Shown: positions 42,905 through 53,800 of the stretch, piece after piece
Layout: the number at the start of each line of letters is the position of its first letter
Numbering within the stretch: the first letter of the stretch is position 1
Assembly (NCBI GenBank): GCA_902651635.1
Contig: CACRSC010000069.1
Span: forward strand, 77,336-141,335
DNA: 64,000 bases
Direction of reading: 5' to 3'
Source of the DNA: Mastigamoeba balamuthi
Taxonomy: Eukaryota > Evosea > Mastigamoebida > Mastigamoebidae
Notes under the pieces: generated by a model
Database searches by the model: none
The model's input: the letters and a program-made list of their open reading frames with translations, nothing else
Told to the model about the DNA's origin: nothing
Translations under genes and position numbers: made by a program

Positions 42905-43941
42905 TCAGGTGGGGGGCTTGCGGTACAGGACCTGCAGGAAGAGCCTCGGCGGGCCCCCGAACTTGTCGATGCGGACGGGCGTCCTCTCGGCCACCGCGAA
43001 CCCCGCCCCCACAAACACCTCGTCGAGCACCTCTGCACCCGCGCCGCCAGCGCCAGAGGTCAGCAGCGTGCGTGTGTGCGTTTGCGCGGTGGCGGAGTGA
43101 GTGCTGCGTGCCGCTGGTGAAGAAGAAGACGCGGGTGCCGTCGGGGCGCACGTAGTAGTTGGGGGCCAGCTTGCGCGGGGGCCGCTGCGCGTCGAAGGAG
43201 ACCTGGCACTCGTCGCCCTCGGCGTAGTCGCGGAACAGCAGCGCGCCCCCGGGCCGCAGCGCCGCGTGCAGCCGCCGCGCCACGTTGGGCCACAGCGCCG
43301 GCGCGATGGCGCTCAGCACAAACACCGCCAGCGCCACGTCGACGCTGCCGTCCGCCGCCACGTGGCCGATCTCCCCCGCCTCCCCCGGCGCCGCCACGTC
43401 GATCGCGTGCGCTTCCACGCGGTCTGCGCAGCGCATTATTTATAATCGCGAGTGAATAATCCGACGCCAAGTCGAATTGCGGGGCGCGAATCAATTGATG
43501 GGGGCCGAGAGAAGGGAAAAGGGCGGCGGCACCAGCGGGGACGTCGGGGTTTGCGCGGAGGACGTCGAGGGCCTTGCGGGAGATGTCGAGGGCGACGAAG
43601 CGGGCGGCGGGGAAGGCGCGGGCGAGGGGGGCGACGCTGTGGCCGCCGCCGCAGCCGACCTCGAGGAGGAGCGGGGCTCGGGGCCCGGCGAGGAGGTGGG
43701 CGAGGGCAGGGACGAGGTAGGCGCGGTCCTTGGAGCTGGCGAGGTAGCCGCGGGGCTTGGCGTAGAAGCGCTCCCAGTAGCGGCCTGCCTCGCGCTCGTA
43801 CTTGGCCCGCCAGTAGCCGCTCACGTACTCGGCCCGCGCTGCGTACCCGTACGCCTCCTGTGCCTGCGGCGCACCCTGCCCCTCCTGCCCCGCGTGTGGC
43901 TGCTGCGCTTGCTGCGGCTGCTGGGGGGCCTCGCCTGACAT
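42905..43941 (-). CDS. tRNA N3-methylcytidine methyltransferase, METTL2/6/8 type
   Basis: KYEREAGRYWERFYAKPRGY is the family's opening helix, followed by SAM motif I LLLEVGCGGGHSVAPLARAF, acidic VALDIS, motif IV VDVALAVFVLSAIAP, GALLFRDYAEGDE and the diagnostic YYVRPDGTRVFFFTSG. The end, GFAVAERTPVRIDKFGGPPR with RLFLQVLYRKP, also fits. These enzymes make m3C32 in the anticodon loop of Thr/Ser/Arg tRNAs. Exons 43941-43533, 43423-43112 and 43032-42905 give 282 residues, near METTL6 length. Intron 43424-43532 contains TCAATTGA; intron 43033-43111 has no GT donor and must be GC-AG. A Gln/Pro/Ala-rich leader precedes the core. METTL6 (Ser) or METTL2 (Thr) specificity cannot be decided. Confidence 0.92.
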
Positions 43942-44106
43942 GGTGCAGTGCAGTGGTCAGGCAAGGCAGATATCGGAAAAGGGGCATGACGCCAGCGCCG
44001 TATCTGCAGATATTCACGGGAATAATCAGTGTAACCGGTAAGCGCCCACTTGTCGCAAGGCGCGGAGCCCTCGCACGCACGAGGAGGAGGGACGGAGGGC
44101 AAGGGC
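43942..44106. promoter_or_regulatory. Divergent promoter with GATAT motifs
   Basis: 165 bases between the m3C methyltransferase (-) and the next gene (+). It contains GGCAGATATCGGAAAAGG (43965-43982) and GTATCTGCAGATATTCACGG (44000-44019), the latter partly palindromic. Both strands can read the motif, as expected of a bidirectional promoter. Confidence 0.5.
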
Positions 44107-46429
44107 ATGGCGCAGGAGGAGGAGGAGGAGCCCTCGCTGGCGCTCTCGTTTGCGACGCTGACGGGCGACTGGCGCAACACGGTGCCCTCTGCCCTCTGCC
44201 CCCTGCCCTGCTCCCCTGTCTCTGACCCCCCCTGCTGCCGCTGGGCAGATGGAGCTGCGGGTGCCGGTGGCGTGGCGCGTGGCCCGCTCTCTGTCGCAGG
44301 GCGCTCTCTTTGCCGCAGGTGCTGCCGCCCAGGTGCAGCTCCTCGCCACCCGCGCTGGTCTGTGCCCCCTCCCTCTGCCCTCCTCTCTGCCCCCCTCTGG
44401 CCCGGCCACCCTGTGCTCACAGCGCGGCGGCGTCCCCTCTGTGCAGAGCTGCTCTGCCCCTCGTGCGGGCGCATCGTCGCTGTGGAGCCCCGCTCCCTCT
44501 CCTGCTCTCCTGCTCCCCCCGCCTCTGCCGCCCCTGCGGGGCCTGAGCCTGCCGGGACTGCGGCTGCCCCTGGCCCTGGCCCCCTGGAGCGCTACGCCTT
44601 TGCTGTGCGCCGCCTCTGCTTCTGCGGGGGGCTGCCCTGCGCCCAGGGCCCTGCCGGCGACTACCTCCTCCTCGCCCTCTGCCTCCCCGGCGGCCTCTGC
44701 CCCACTTGGCCCTTCAAGCTCGCCGCCTGCCGCTCCCGCCTCCCCCGCCCCCCCAAGAGGAAGAGGGGCCTCGCCGACTCTGCCCCTGCCCCTGCTGCCC
44801 CTGCCCCTGCCCATGCCGTCTGCTCCGCGGGCTCCCTCGAGCAGCCTCCGCGCGCTCGCAGGCGCCTCGCCCTCGCNNNNNNNNNNNNNNNNNNNNNNNN
44901 NNNNNNNNNNNNNNNNNNNNNNNNNNNNNNNNNNNNNNNNNNNNNNNNNNNNNNNNNNNNNNNNNNNNNNNNNNNNNNNNNNNNNNNNNNNNNNNNNNNN
45001 NNNNNNNNNNNNNNNNNNNNNNNNNNNNNNNNNNNNNNNNNNNNNNNNNNNNNNNNNNNNNNNNNNNNNNNNNNNNNNNNNNNNNNNNNNNNNNNNNNNN
45101 NNNNNNNNNNNNNNNNNNNNNNNNNNNNNNNNNNNNNNNNNNNNNNNNNNNNNNNNNNNNNNNNNNNNNNNNNNNNNNNNNNNNNNNNNNNNNNNNNNNN
45201 NNNNNNNNNNNNNNNNNNNNNNNNNNNNNNNNNNNNNNNNNNNNNNNNNNNNNNNNNNNNNNNNNNNNNNNNNNNNNNNNNNNNNNNNNNNNNNNNNNNN
45301 NNNNNNNNNNNNNNNNNNNNNNNNNNNNNNNNNNNNNNNNNNNNNNNNNNNNNNNNNNNNNNNNNNNNNNNNNNNNNNNNNNNNNNNNNNNNNNNNNNNN
45401 NNNNNNNNNNNNNNNNNNNNNNNNNNNNNNNNNNNNNNNNNNNNNNNNNNNNNNNNNNNNNNNNNNNNNNNNNNNNNNNNNNNNNNNNNNNNNNNNNNNN
45501 NNNNNNNNNNNNNNNNNNNNNNNNNNNNNNNNNNNNNNNNNNNNNNNNNNNNNNNNNNNNNNNNNNNNNNNNNNNNNNNNNNNNNNNNNNNNNNNNNNNN
45601 NNNNNNNNNNNNNNNNNNNNNNNNNNNNNNNNCCCCCGCCTCTGCCGCCCCTGCGGGGCCTGAGCCTGCCGGGACTGCGGCTGCCCCTGGCCCTGGCCCC
45701 CTGGAGCGCTACGCCTTTGCTGTGCGCCGCCTCTGCTTCTGCGGGGGGCTGCCCTGCGCCCAGGGCCCTGCCGGCGACTACCTCCTCCTCGCCCTCTGCC
45801 TCCCCGGCGGCCTCTGCCCCACTTGGCCCTTCAAGCTCGCCGCCTGCCGCTCCCGCCTCCCCCGCCCCCCCAAGAGGAAGAGGGGCCTCGGCGACTCTGC
45901 CCCTGCCCCTGCTGCCCCTGCCCCTGCCCATGCCGTCTGCTCCGCGGGCTCCCTCGAGCAGCCTCCGCGCGCTCGCAGGCGCCTCGCCCTCGCCCCCGCT
46001 GCTCCTCTGCAGCGCCCGCAGGCACCCGCACACGCCCAGGCGCAGGCGCAGGCGCTGCTGCAGGCCGTCGTGGTGCCCGCGGGCCCCATGGCCCGGGGTC
46101 CGCAGGCGCGCGTGCTGGTGCGCGTGCTGGTGGTGCGCTTTGCCGGGGTGGACCTCGAGGCGCTCTTCACGTGCGGCGACGCTGTGGAGCGCGCCTTCAG
46201 GCCCCTGATGCCGGGCTTCCTGGGCACCACCCACAGCGTCGTCCCCTACGGCGCGCACGGCCCCGGGGGCGCCGGGCACCAGCGGGCCTCGACGGCCCCC
46301 ACGGCGGTGCTCGTGAGCATCTTCACGTCGCGCAGCGCCCTCGAGGCCGCTGAGGCCCTCTTCGGGACCATGGCCAGGCTGGTGCCTCCGCCGCTCTACG
46401 CCTGGACCACCACAGTCGGCCTCCCCTGA
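44107..46429 (+). CDS. Unknown Cys-containing protein, interrupted by an assembly gap
   Basis: Exons 44107-44181 (MAQEEEEEPSLALSFATLTG...), 44249-44318 (MELRVPVAWRVARSLSQGAL...) and from 44447 (ELLCPSCGRIVAVEP) join in frame. The last exon has CPSC and CFCGGLPC, possible zinc ligands, then a Pro/Ala-rich basic linker (LPRPPKRKRGL, perhaps a nuclear signal) and a folded end, RVLVRVLVVRFAGVDLEALF to LYAWTTTVGLP. The exon is shown twice around an N gap: 44516-44876 and 45633-45993 are the same sequence, so the real protein is probably about 415 residues and reads straight from 44876 to 45994. No family recognised. Confidence 0.55.
44516..44876 (+). repeat. First copy of a 361-bp duplication flanking the gap
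   Basis: Identical to 45633-45993 except for one base that I can see (CTCGCCGAC against CTCGGCGAC). The copy ends exactly at the gap edge. Confidence 0.9.
44877..45632. other. Assembly gap (756 N)
   Basis: Run of N between the two copies of the 361-bp duplication. Most likely an artificial gap between overlapping contig ends. Confidence 0.99.
45633..45993 (+). repeat. Second copy of the 361-bp duplication flanking the gap
   Basis: Begins exactly at the gap edge and is the same as 44516-44876 but for one base. Its downstream sequence continues the open frame that the first copy would need. Confidence 0.9.
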
Positions 46430-46720
46430 CCTGCCGCCGCTGCGCTGCTACCACTGCGCTGCCAGCCCAGCGGGACGTCCCAGAGAGCAACGGCTGTACT
46501 GAACGCTGCCGCAGCACTGCACAACACATCACCCCGACCAACAACCCTGCTGTGGGCGCTGTACGATGTCGTGCTGGGGCGCGTGGGCCCCTGTGCTATA
46601 TTTTGTGTCTAAGCGGGGGGAGAGAAAGAGAGAGAACACACAATGCGCACGCCGCCCGTGGGCCCTCTGTGCAGTGGCGCGTGCGTGCGTGTGGGCCAGG
46701 GGGAGGGCAGAGGACCCCGG

Positions 46721-49700
46721 CTAAACCACGTTGTGCATGGGGACGGAGCCGCTGCTGGAGGAGCTGGAGAGGCTGGCGCCCGAGAGCGCTGTGACCGGGG
46801 GCGCGATGTTGGCGGGGAGGATGATGATGGGTGTGCCGTCGGGCGCCGTCGAGCGCAGGTGGAACGGCACCTCGAGCGACTGCATCCCCCTGCCGCCCGC
46901 CGAGCTCACGACGCCCAGCGAGAGGTCCGCCATGCCCGCCTGCGTCGCGAGGTCGGGCAGGTCGATGTGGGGCTCGTTGGACAGCGTGTCGGGCGCCTGG
47001 CGCCTCTGCCGCGTCCTGTAGATGTGCGCGATGGCCAGCGCTGCGGCGGCGGCCACGACGCAGCCCATGGCCACGGGCACCGCGATGACGGGCGCCAGGT
47101 CCACCTCGGTCTTCTCCTGCGTCACGTACTCGACAGAGGCGCCCCCCTCGGTGGCGTTGCCCGTGCTGTTGGCCTGCGACGCCGCAGAGGGCTCCACGTG
47201 GCACCACGTCTCGGCGGGCTGCATCTGGCGGTAGCCCGTCTGGCAGCTGCAGTCGCTGGCGTTGCAGCCCTCGCCCCCGTCGCACTCCTCGCTCCCGTCG
47301 ACGACCCCGTTCCCGCAGCCCGCGCAGTAGGTCCGCGCGGGCACGTACGCCGCGTGGCCCGCGGAGCACCTGCACGTGTCGGCGACGCAGAACTGGCCGC
47401 CGTCGCACTCCTCTGTGCCCTGGACGTGGTTGTTGCCGCACGCTGCGCCACAGGCAGGGGCGTCAGAGGGGCCAGGGGGCCGAGGCGCTGCGAGAGGCAG
47501 GAAGGCTCACTGGGGACTATCTTGATGCATCCGTAGGTCACGGGGCTCGTGGGCTCGTAGTCGGTGAGGCAACGGCACGACGTCGTGTTGCAGTTGGAGC
47601 CGCCCTCGCACTGCTCGCCCGCCTCGAGGACGCCGTTGCCGCAGCCCGAACACGACGGGACACGGGGGCTGAAGGCACTATGCCCCTCGGTGCACGTGCA
47701 GTTGGCGCTGCAGTACTTGCCGCCGTCGCACTCCTCTGTTCCCTGCACAGCAGCGTCGCCACACTCTGCGCGGTCCGTTGCTCAGACGCCAGAGCAGCAG
47801 GGGGCCTAGTGGAGGGGAGCGGCGCACTGTAGGCGATGCGGAAGCAGCCGACCGAGAGGGGCGTTGTGCTGCGATAGCCAGCGCCGCAGCTGCAGTTGGA
47901 GCAGCCAGGGCCCCCATCGCACAGCTCGCCCGCGTCGAGCACGCCGTTGCCGCAGGCGCTGCATCCCGGCCGCGGGGGGCTGTAGGGCGTGTGGCCCGCC
48001 GTGCACGAGCAGTTTACGCAGCCCAGGCCCCCGTCGCACTGCTCCGTCGCGATGGCGAAGCCGTCCCCACAGACTGGCAGCAGCGGCGAGCACAGGCCGT
48101 GGGTCAGCACAGAGACACGAGGCATCGAGTGCGAGTGCGGAGCGTACTAGGACGGCAGTCAGGCGACGTGGGGGAGGCCACCTTCCAGTGGGGCAGGCAC
48201 ATGCACTGGTCGCTGCAGCCGACGCCGCCGTCACAGTCCTCGTTGCCGTACGTAGTACCGGCTTCCTTGATGCCGTTGCCGCAGCCTGCGCACAGTTGCG
48301 TTTCAGCCCTCCGACGGCGTCGCGAGCTGCGGGGGCAGCGAATTGTGCGCACGCGGAAGGCCGCACACGCCGTTGGGCTGGCACGACGTTACGGACGACG
48401 CCGGCGAGTTCACGCAGCCCTTTGTGGTCGCCAGCACACAGGCTGTGCAGGGCATGCGTTAGCACAATAGAGCAGGAGGGGGAGGGGGAAGGGGGGCGCA
48501 CTGGGGTCGAAGGCGCCGCAGTTGCAGTCGCAGTTGGCGTCGGCCCACTTGGCGGGGGAGCAGGACCAGCTCCTGGGGAGGGCCCTGCAGGCGCCCTCGA
48601 GGCAGGCGCGGTCGCCGCAGCTCGAGTTGGCCCCGAGGTCAGCGCAGTCGGGGTCGCGGACGCCGCTGCCGGGCACCTGGCACTCGCAGTCGCACACGCC
48701 GTCCCCGTAGCGCGCCGCGCTGCACGTCGACGGCCACGCCTCGACGCAGGCCCCCGCAGCAGAGCACCGGGCCACGCGCTGCCCCGGGCAGGGGAGGGCG
48801 CGGGGCCACCAGCGCGTCGACGCGGTGTCGAAGCAGTCGGGGTCCACCGCTGTGCCCCCGCACCCGCACTGGCAGCCGTCCCCGCTCCCGTACGACCGCA
48901 GCGCGCACACCCCCGTGTTCCACCCGGGCGCTGCCCTCGCCGTTGGGCCCCGTCAGCCCTGCGTGTGCGAGGGACTTGTGTGTGCGTGCGCTCACCGAGG
49001 CAGTGGCCCGTGCGGTCGCAGACGCTGCTGGCGCTGCAGTTGACTGACACGGGGTTCTTGGCGCAGTCGGGGTCCCACACGCCGCACTCGCAGTGGCACG
49101 CGGCCCCGTCGTTGTACAGCGACGCTGCGCACGTCCACCCCGCAGGCGCTGCGCGTTGTGTGTCGGTGTGCCGTCCGTTGCTGTTAGTGCGTGTTTTGCA
49201 GTGTTGCTGTGCACTGCAGTGCTGATGGGTGTTGTACCGGTGGCGAGGGGCTGGCCCAGGGTGCGCAGGAGGACGTTGGAGTCGTTGGCGTTGTCCCAGT
49301 CGGCGACGTGTGGGTTCCAGGCGGGGGAGGAGGGGGTGCCCGCCAGCGTGATGGGCCGCCAGAAGGAGAGGCGGGGCGTGAGGCGCTCGAAGGAGGTGAG
49401 GTAGCTCCAGTGGTAGCACTGCGAGACAACGCGGAACCCCACGTAGACGCGGGGGGTCAGGGCTGTCATGCCGGTGACGGCGATCTCGCCCCACGAGAGC
49501 ACCGAGGAGTAGAGGCTGACGGCCTTGGCGTCCTGCACGAACGAGGGCGTGGCCTTGGGCAGCCCTGTCGCGGGGTCCGCCTCGTACATGACCACCTGCG
49601 CCTGCACGCTGAACGACGACGCGTAGCCCAGCGCCAGGAAGCACACCTGCAGGGGCCCAGGGGCCAGCAGGGCGTCAGCCAGCAGAGGCAGGGCAGCGGC

Positions 49701-50122
49701 AGCGGTGGAGGCGGGCCTTGCTGTAGGACCAGGGCAGCGCACGCGGCGTGAAGAGCTGTATGATCTCGACGGCGCTGGGCCCCGTCGCGTGCGCGTACTC
49801 TGCGGGTGCGGTGGCCCCCCTGTCAGAGGAGCAGAGGACAGAGGGCAGGGGGCAGGGGGCGCGTGCTGCTGCAGTTGACGTCGTCTGCGAGGCTCGTGGC
49901 GTTGTGGGCCACGTAGAGGCGGTGGTTGTTGCCCCAGAGCGACTGGGCGGTGGCGAAGCCCTTGGGCGGGTCGTACGAGTCGTAGGCCTCCATCTCGAGG
50001 GGCAGCGCTGTCTGGCAGCCAGCGCCCCGGGCCGCTCCTCCCAGCAGCCCCAGCAGCCCCAGCAGCAGGAGCAGCAGCGGGGGGCAGCACAGGCCCCGCG
50101 ACGCGCGATACGGTGTGTGCAT
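46721..50122 (-). CDS. Type I membrane protein with DUF4215-like Cys-rich repeats
   Basis: A signal peptide (LCCPPLLLLLLGLLGLLGG) is followed by a beta-rich domain (AVEIIQLFTPRALPWSYSK; LTPRVYVGFRVVSQCYHW). Next come modules of the form Y-x-DG-x-C-x-C-x-C-G-x-x-DPDC (for example CHCECGVWDPDC, CQCGCGGTAVDPDC), then paired DUF4215-like repeats (VCGDGFAIATEQCDGGLGC; CSGCGNGVLEAGEQCEGG; CAGCGNGVVDGSEECDGG). A membrane helix (VIAVPVAMGCVVAAAAALAI) leads to a cytoplasmic tail of about 95 residues with STAPDGTPIIILP. There are many exons, roughly one per module, with short introns. Function is unknown; a surface adhesion or receptor role is inferred. It is a head-to-head paralog of the gene at 50863, down to domain order and tail motif. 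Confidence 0.8.
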
Positions 50123-50862
50123 GGCCTGGCCTGCGGTCAGAGCGCGGGTGGCGGTGCAGGAGGGGCGGGGATTGCGAGCTGCTGGTGGGCTGACCTCTGG
50201 CGGTGCCTCCGCCTTGGAAAAACTATTTTGAAAAAGTGGTCTCGCTCTGTCCCAACGGCCGCTGCCCCTCGTGACGTGGCCCCGAAAACAGCGCCCCTGC
50301 TGCACGCCTGCCTGCTGTGTCTGGGGGCGCGTGTCTGGGCGGGGTTTGGAGGCCAGGTGGTCCGGAGGAAGGACGCGGGGGAGCGGGGAAGAGAGGAGGA
50401 AAGCACTGCCCGATGGGGGCAGCGCATTTGGGCCACAGCACTGCAGGCAGAAAAGCAAAAAGCCTCTGCAAATGCCTCTGCACCTCTGCTGCACTCGTGC
50501 ACAGGCCGGTCCACTGGTCCAGCGGTCCAGCGCCGCTGGGAGGCGCCCGGGAGGGGAGCGGCTGGCGAGGCGGCGGGTGCTGGCCAGAGGGGCGGAAAAC
50601 GGGACAGAGAGAGGAAAAGGAGGAAAAGCGTGCGAGAAGGTGCACAGAGAGGCCAAAAATACGGGCCATTTGGGCGCCCGCTCAAAAATCCACGCAGTTG
50701 AAAGCCTTCTCAGCAACCGCCACTCCTCCTGCTGCTGCTGCCGTTGCGCACACGTCCACAGCAGCCCACACCCTCTCTCCAGCAACCACGCCGCACAGCC
50801 GCAGCGCCTCGCGCGTGGCCGCACGCCTCTCTCGCTCGCACACGACGCACACGACGCACGCG
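50123..50862. promoter_or_regulatory. Shared upstream region of the head-to-head receptor pair
   Basis: 740 bases between the two divergent paralogs. No coding sequence is convincing. Unlike other promoters here I see no GATATC motif; there are GCCATTTGGGC and AAAAGC/GGAAAA strings and an ACGACGCAC repeat just before the plus-strand ATG. Confidence 0.35.
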
Positions 50863-53800
50863 ATGCCTCAGCATCATCCTCGGCCTCTGCCTCTGCCTCT
50901 GCCTGCTCTCGGTGGCCCTGGCCCTCTGCGGCAGGGGGCCCTGAGGGGGCTGCTGCTGCTGGGGCTGCTGGGGCTGCTGGCGGGCACCGCGGGGGGCCGC
51001 TGCTACGCGTCGGGGGGCCTCTCGGTGGACAAGTACGACGCAGACGTCAGCGACGCCTGGCCCCTCGCCCCCGTCGCCGCCCCCCTCACCCCCGGCTCCT
51101 GCTCCCGTGCGTGGCCCTTCCTCTCCTCTGCTGTGGCTGTGGCTGTGGCTGCACTGCGTGGCCTGTGGCCTGTGCTGTGCCTGAGCCCCACTGACGCTGT
51201 GTGCTGTGCCTCTGTGCCTCTGTGCCTCTGTGCCACTGGCAGCGCCGGGGGTGGGGTCAGCGGTGGAGGTGGTGCAGCTGCTGACGCCGGCGCGGGTGCC
51301 GTGGGCCATCAGCGAGGTGTGCGTGCTGCTGGGGGGCGCCCTGAGCTCGAGCGAGAGCGTGGAGGTGGCCCTCTACCCCGAGGTCGACGGCGCCCCGGGC
51401 CCCGACAGCTCCGCCACCGTCGTCGGCGCCACCGCCTGGGTCTCCCCCTCGGTCGCCTGGGTCAACGTGCCCGCCGGGGGCCTCGTGGCCCGCTCGCCCC
51501 GCGTCTACGTGGGCTTCCGCGTGGCCTCTGCCTGCAACGCCCTCGTCTACAACACGCAGGCCGGCCACCCCGCCGCCGCTGGCCGCAGGTCCTTCTGGCG
51601 CCAGGGCCCCTCCCACCCCTGGTCCCTCCGCCTCGCCGACTGGGCCCACGACAACGTCTCGGTCGTCTCCATCCGCACCCTCGGCGGCCCCTCCTCCCGT
51701 CTGTCCCTCTCTCTCTCTCTCTCACCGCTCTCTCTGGTGCTCTCCTGCACTGACTCCTCCCTCCACCCTCCACCCCTTCGCAGTGCCCCCCGACTGGAGC
51801 TGCCCCGCACGCCTCTACAACGACAGCGTCTGCCACTGCGGCTGCGGCGCCCCGGACCTCGACTGCTCCAAGACAGCGCTCTCCCCCAACTGCACGGCCC
51901 CGGGCGCTGTCTGCAGCCCCCTCGCCACCTGCGTCGGTCCGCCTGCCCCCTGTAGCTGCTCTGCCTCTCTGCAGCTGCAGCGCCACTGACAGCACGGGGC
52001 CTGGGCGCAGTGCCCGGGTGGGACGCGGCCCGCTGCCCCCTCGCGTCGTACGGCATCGGGGACGGCTGCCAGTGCGGCTGCGGGGGGGCCCTCGTGGACC
52101 CCGACTGCCGCGCCTCGACGGTGGCCGGCGCCTGGTACCCGCGGGCCGACAACTGCCCGGGGGTCGCGCGCTGCTCCGACGCCGGCGCCTGCGTCGACGC
52201 GTGGCCCTCGTGCAGCGCGGGGCTCTACGGGGACGGCACGTGCCACTGCGGCTGCGGGGCCAGCGGGGGCGTCCTCGACCCCGACTGCCTGGCCACCAAC
52301 CACTCGGACTGCGCCAGCGGCCAGACCTGCGTGGCCGGCGCCTGCAGGGCCTTCCCCCCTGCGTGGCGCTGCTCGCCCAGCATGTACGGCCAGTACCCCG
52401 ACCTCACGCACCGCCTCCCGGGCGTCGGCTGCGACTGCTTCTGCGGCGTCTTCGATCCCGGTGCGACGCCCCAGCAGCACAGCGCCAGAGAAGCCACCTC
52501 CCCCTTGCCACTGGCACTGACCCGCGTGGGACGCCGCACAGACTGCAGGTACCAGGACTCGCAGAACCTCTACGCCAACGGCTGCGACACGGACATGCCC
52601 ATCTGCTCCAAGACCCTCGAGTGCGACTTCCAATGTACGCCGCAACCCGAGCCCCGCCAGCGCACCTGCGTCTAACGCGCGGGGTGCGCCGTCACGGCCA
52701 GCTCCGGCAGGAGACGGCATCGTCGATGCGCACAAGGAGGAGTGCGACTCGGGCAAGGGCTGCGTCGGCAACAAGTGCGGCCTGGGCTACCAGCCCAAGA
52801 GCCCCGTCTGGTTCGACTGCGACGAGGGTGCGCGAGAGGCCCCCCCTGGGCTGCGCCTGCCTGCCTGACGTTGCGCGTGCGTGTCTGCCCACAGTGTGCG
52901 GCAACTCGATGGTCAACGGCACCGAGGAGTGCGACAGCGGCGCCTTCTGCACGCCGCAGTGCAGGTGCCTCGCGGGGCACAGCGCCATCGGCAAGCCCTT
53001 CTGCAGCGGCTGCGGCAACGGCTTCCTCGAGGCTGGCGAGCAATGTGACTCTGGCGCGGGCTGCGACTCGTCGTGCCAGTGCGTCCGGGGCTTTGAGCCC
53101 TCTGGCAACCAGTCGACCTACTGTGTGCAGTCCAAGTCCTGTACGGGCCCCGTCCTCCGACCACCGAGGCCTCACACCAGGCGCCGCCCCCCAGTCTGCG
53201 GGGACTCGACTGTGGATGCGGGCGAGGACTGTGACGGGGGGTACTTTTGCCACTGGCAGAACTGCACGTGCTACCCGGGACACAGCCCTTACGCCCAGCG
53301 GGGCAAGAGCTGCCGCGGCTGCGGCAACGGCGTCGCCGAGGACACGGAGCAGTGCGACGGCACCGAGGGCTGCGACCCGGCCACCTGCAAGTGCGTGCAG
53401 GGCTACACGAGGTCGGACAGCGTCTACGGCTGCCAGCTCGTCTCTGTCTGTGCGTCGGCCCTCACACAGAGTCGGCCGCTGACGGCACTGGTTGCGCAGT
53501 GTGCGGCAACCTCAAGATCGACGACGGCGAGCAGTGCGACGGCGGCCCGTTCTGCGAGCTCGACTGCAAGTGCTCCGAGGGGCACGCGGCCGAGAGCCCC
53601 GCGCGGACGTTCTGCGCGGGCTGCGGCAACGGCTACGTCGACGCTGGCGAGCAGTGCGACGGCGGCTACGGCTGCGCCAACTGCTCGTGCGCCTCGGACT
53701 TCACGGTGATGAACCCGCCGACGGTGGCCTGCACGTGGATCGTCCCCATCCCCCCCGAGAAGAACAAGACGGTCGTCGTCGTCACCGTCAGCAAGAAGGA

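Noticed and set aside
43942-44106. Small ORFs between the divergent genes
   Set aside because: Too short, no codon bias, and they overlap the promoter motifs.
50123-50862. Overlapping frames on both strands in the receptor-pair spacer
   Set aside because: They mirror each other on both strands and none has a signal peptide or Cys pattern of its own beyond the two assigned starts.
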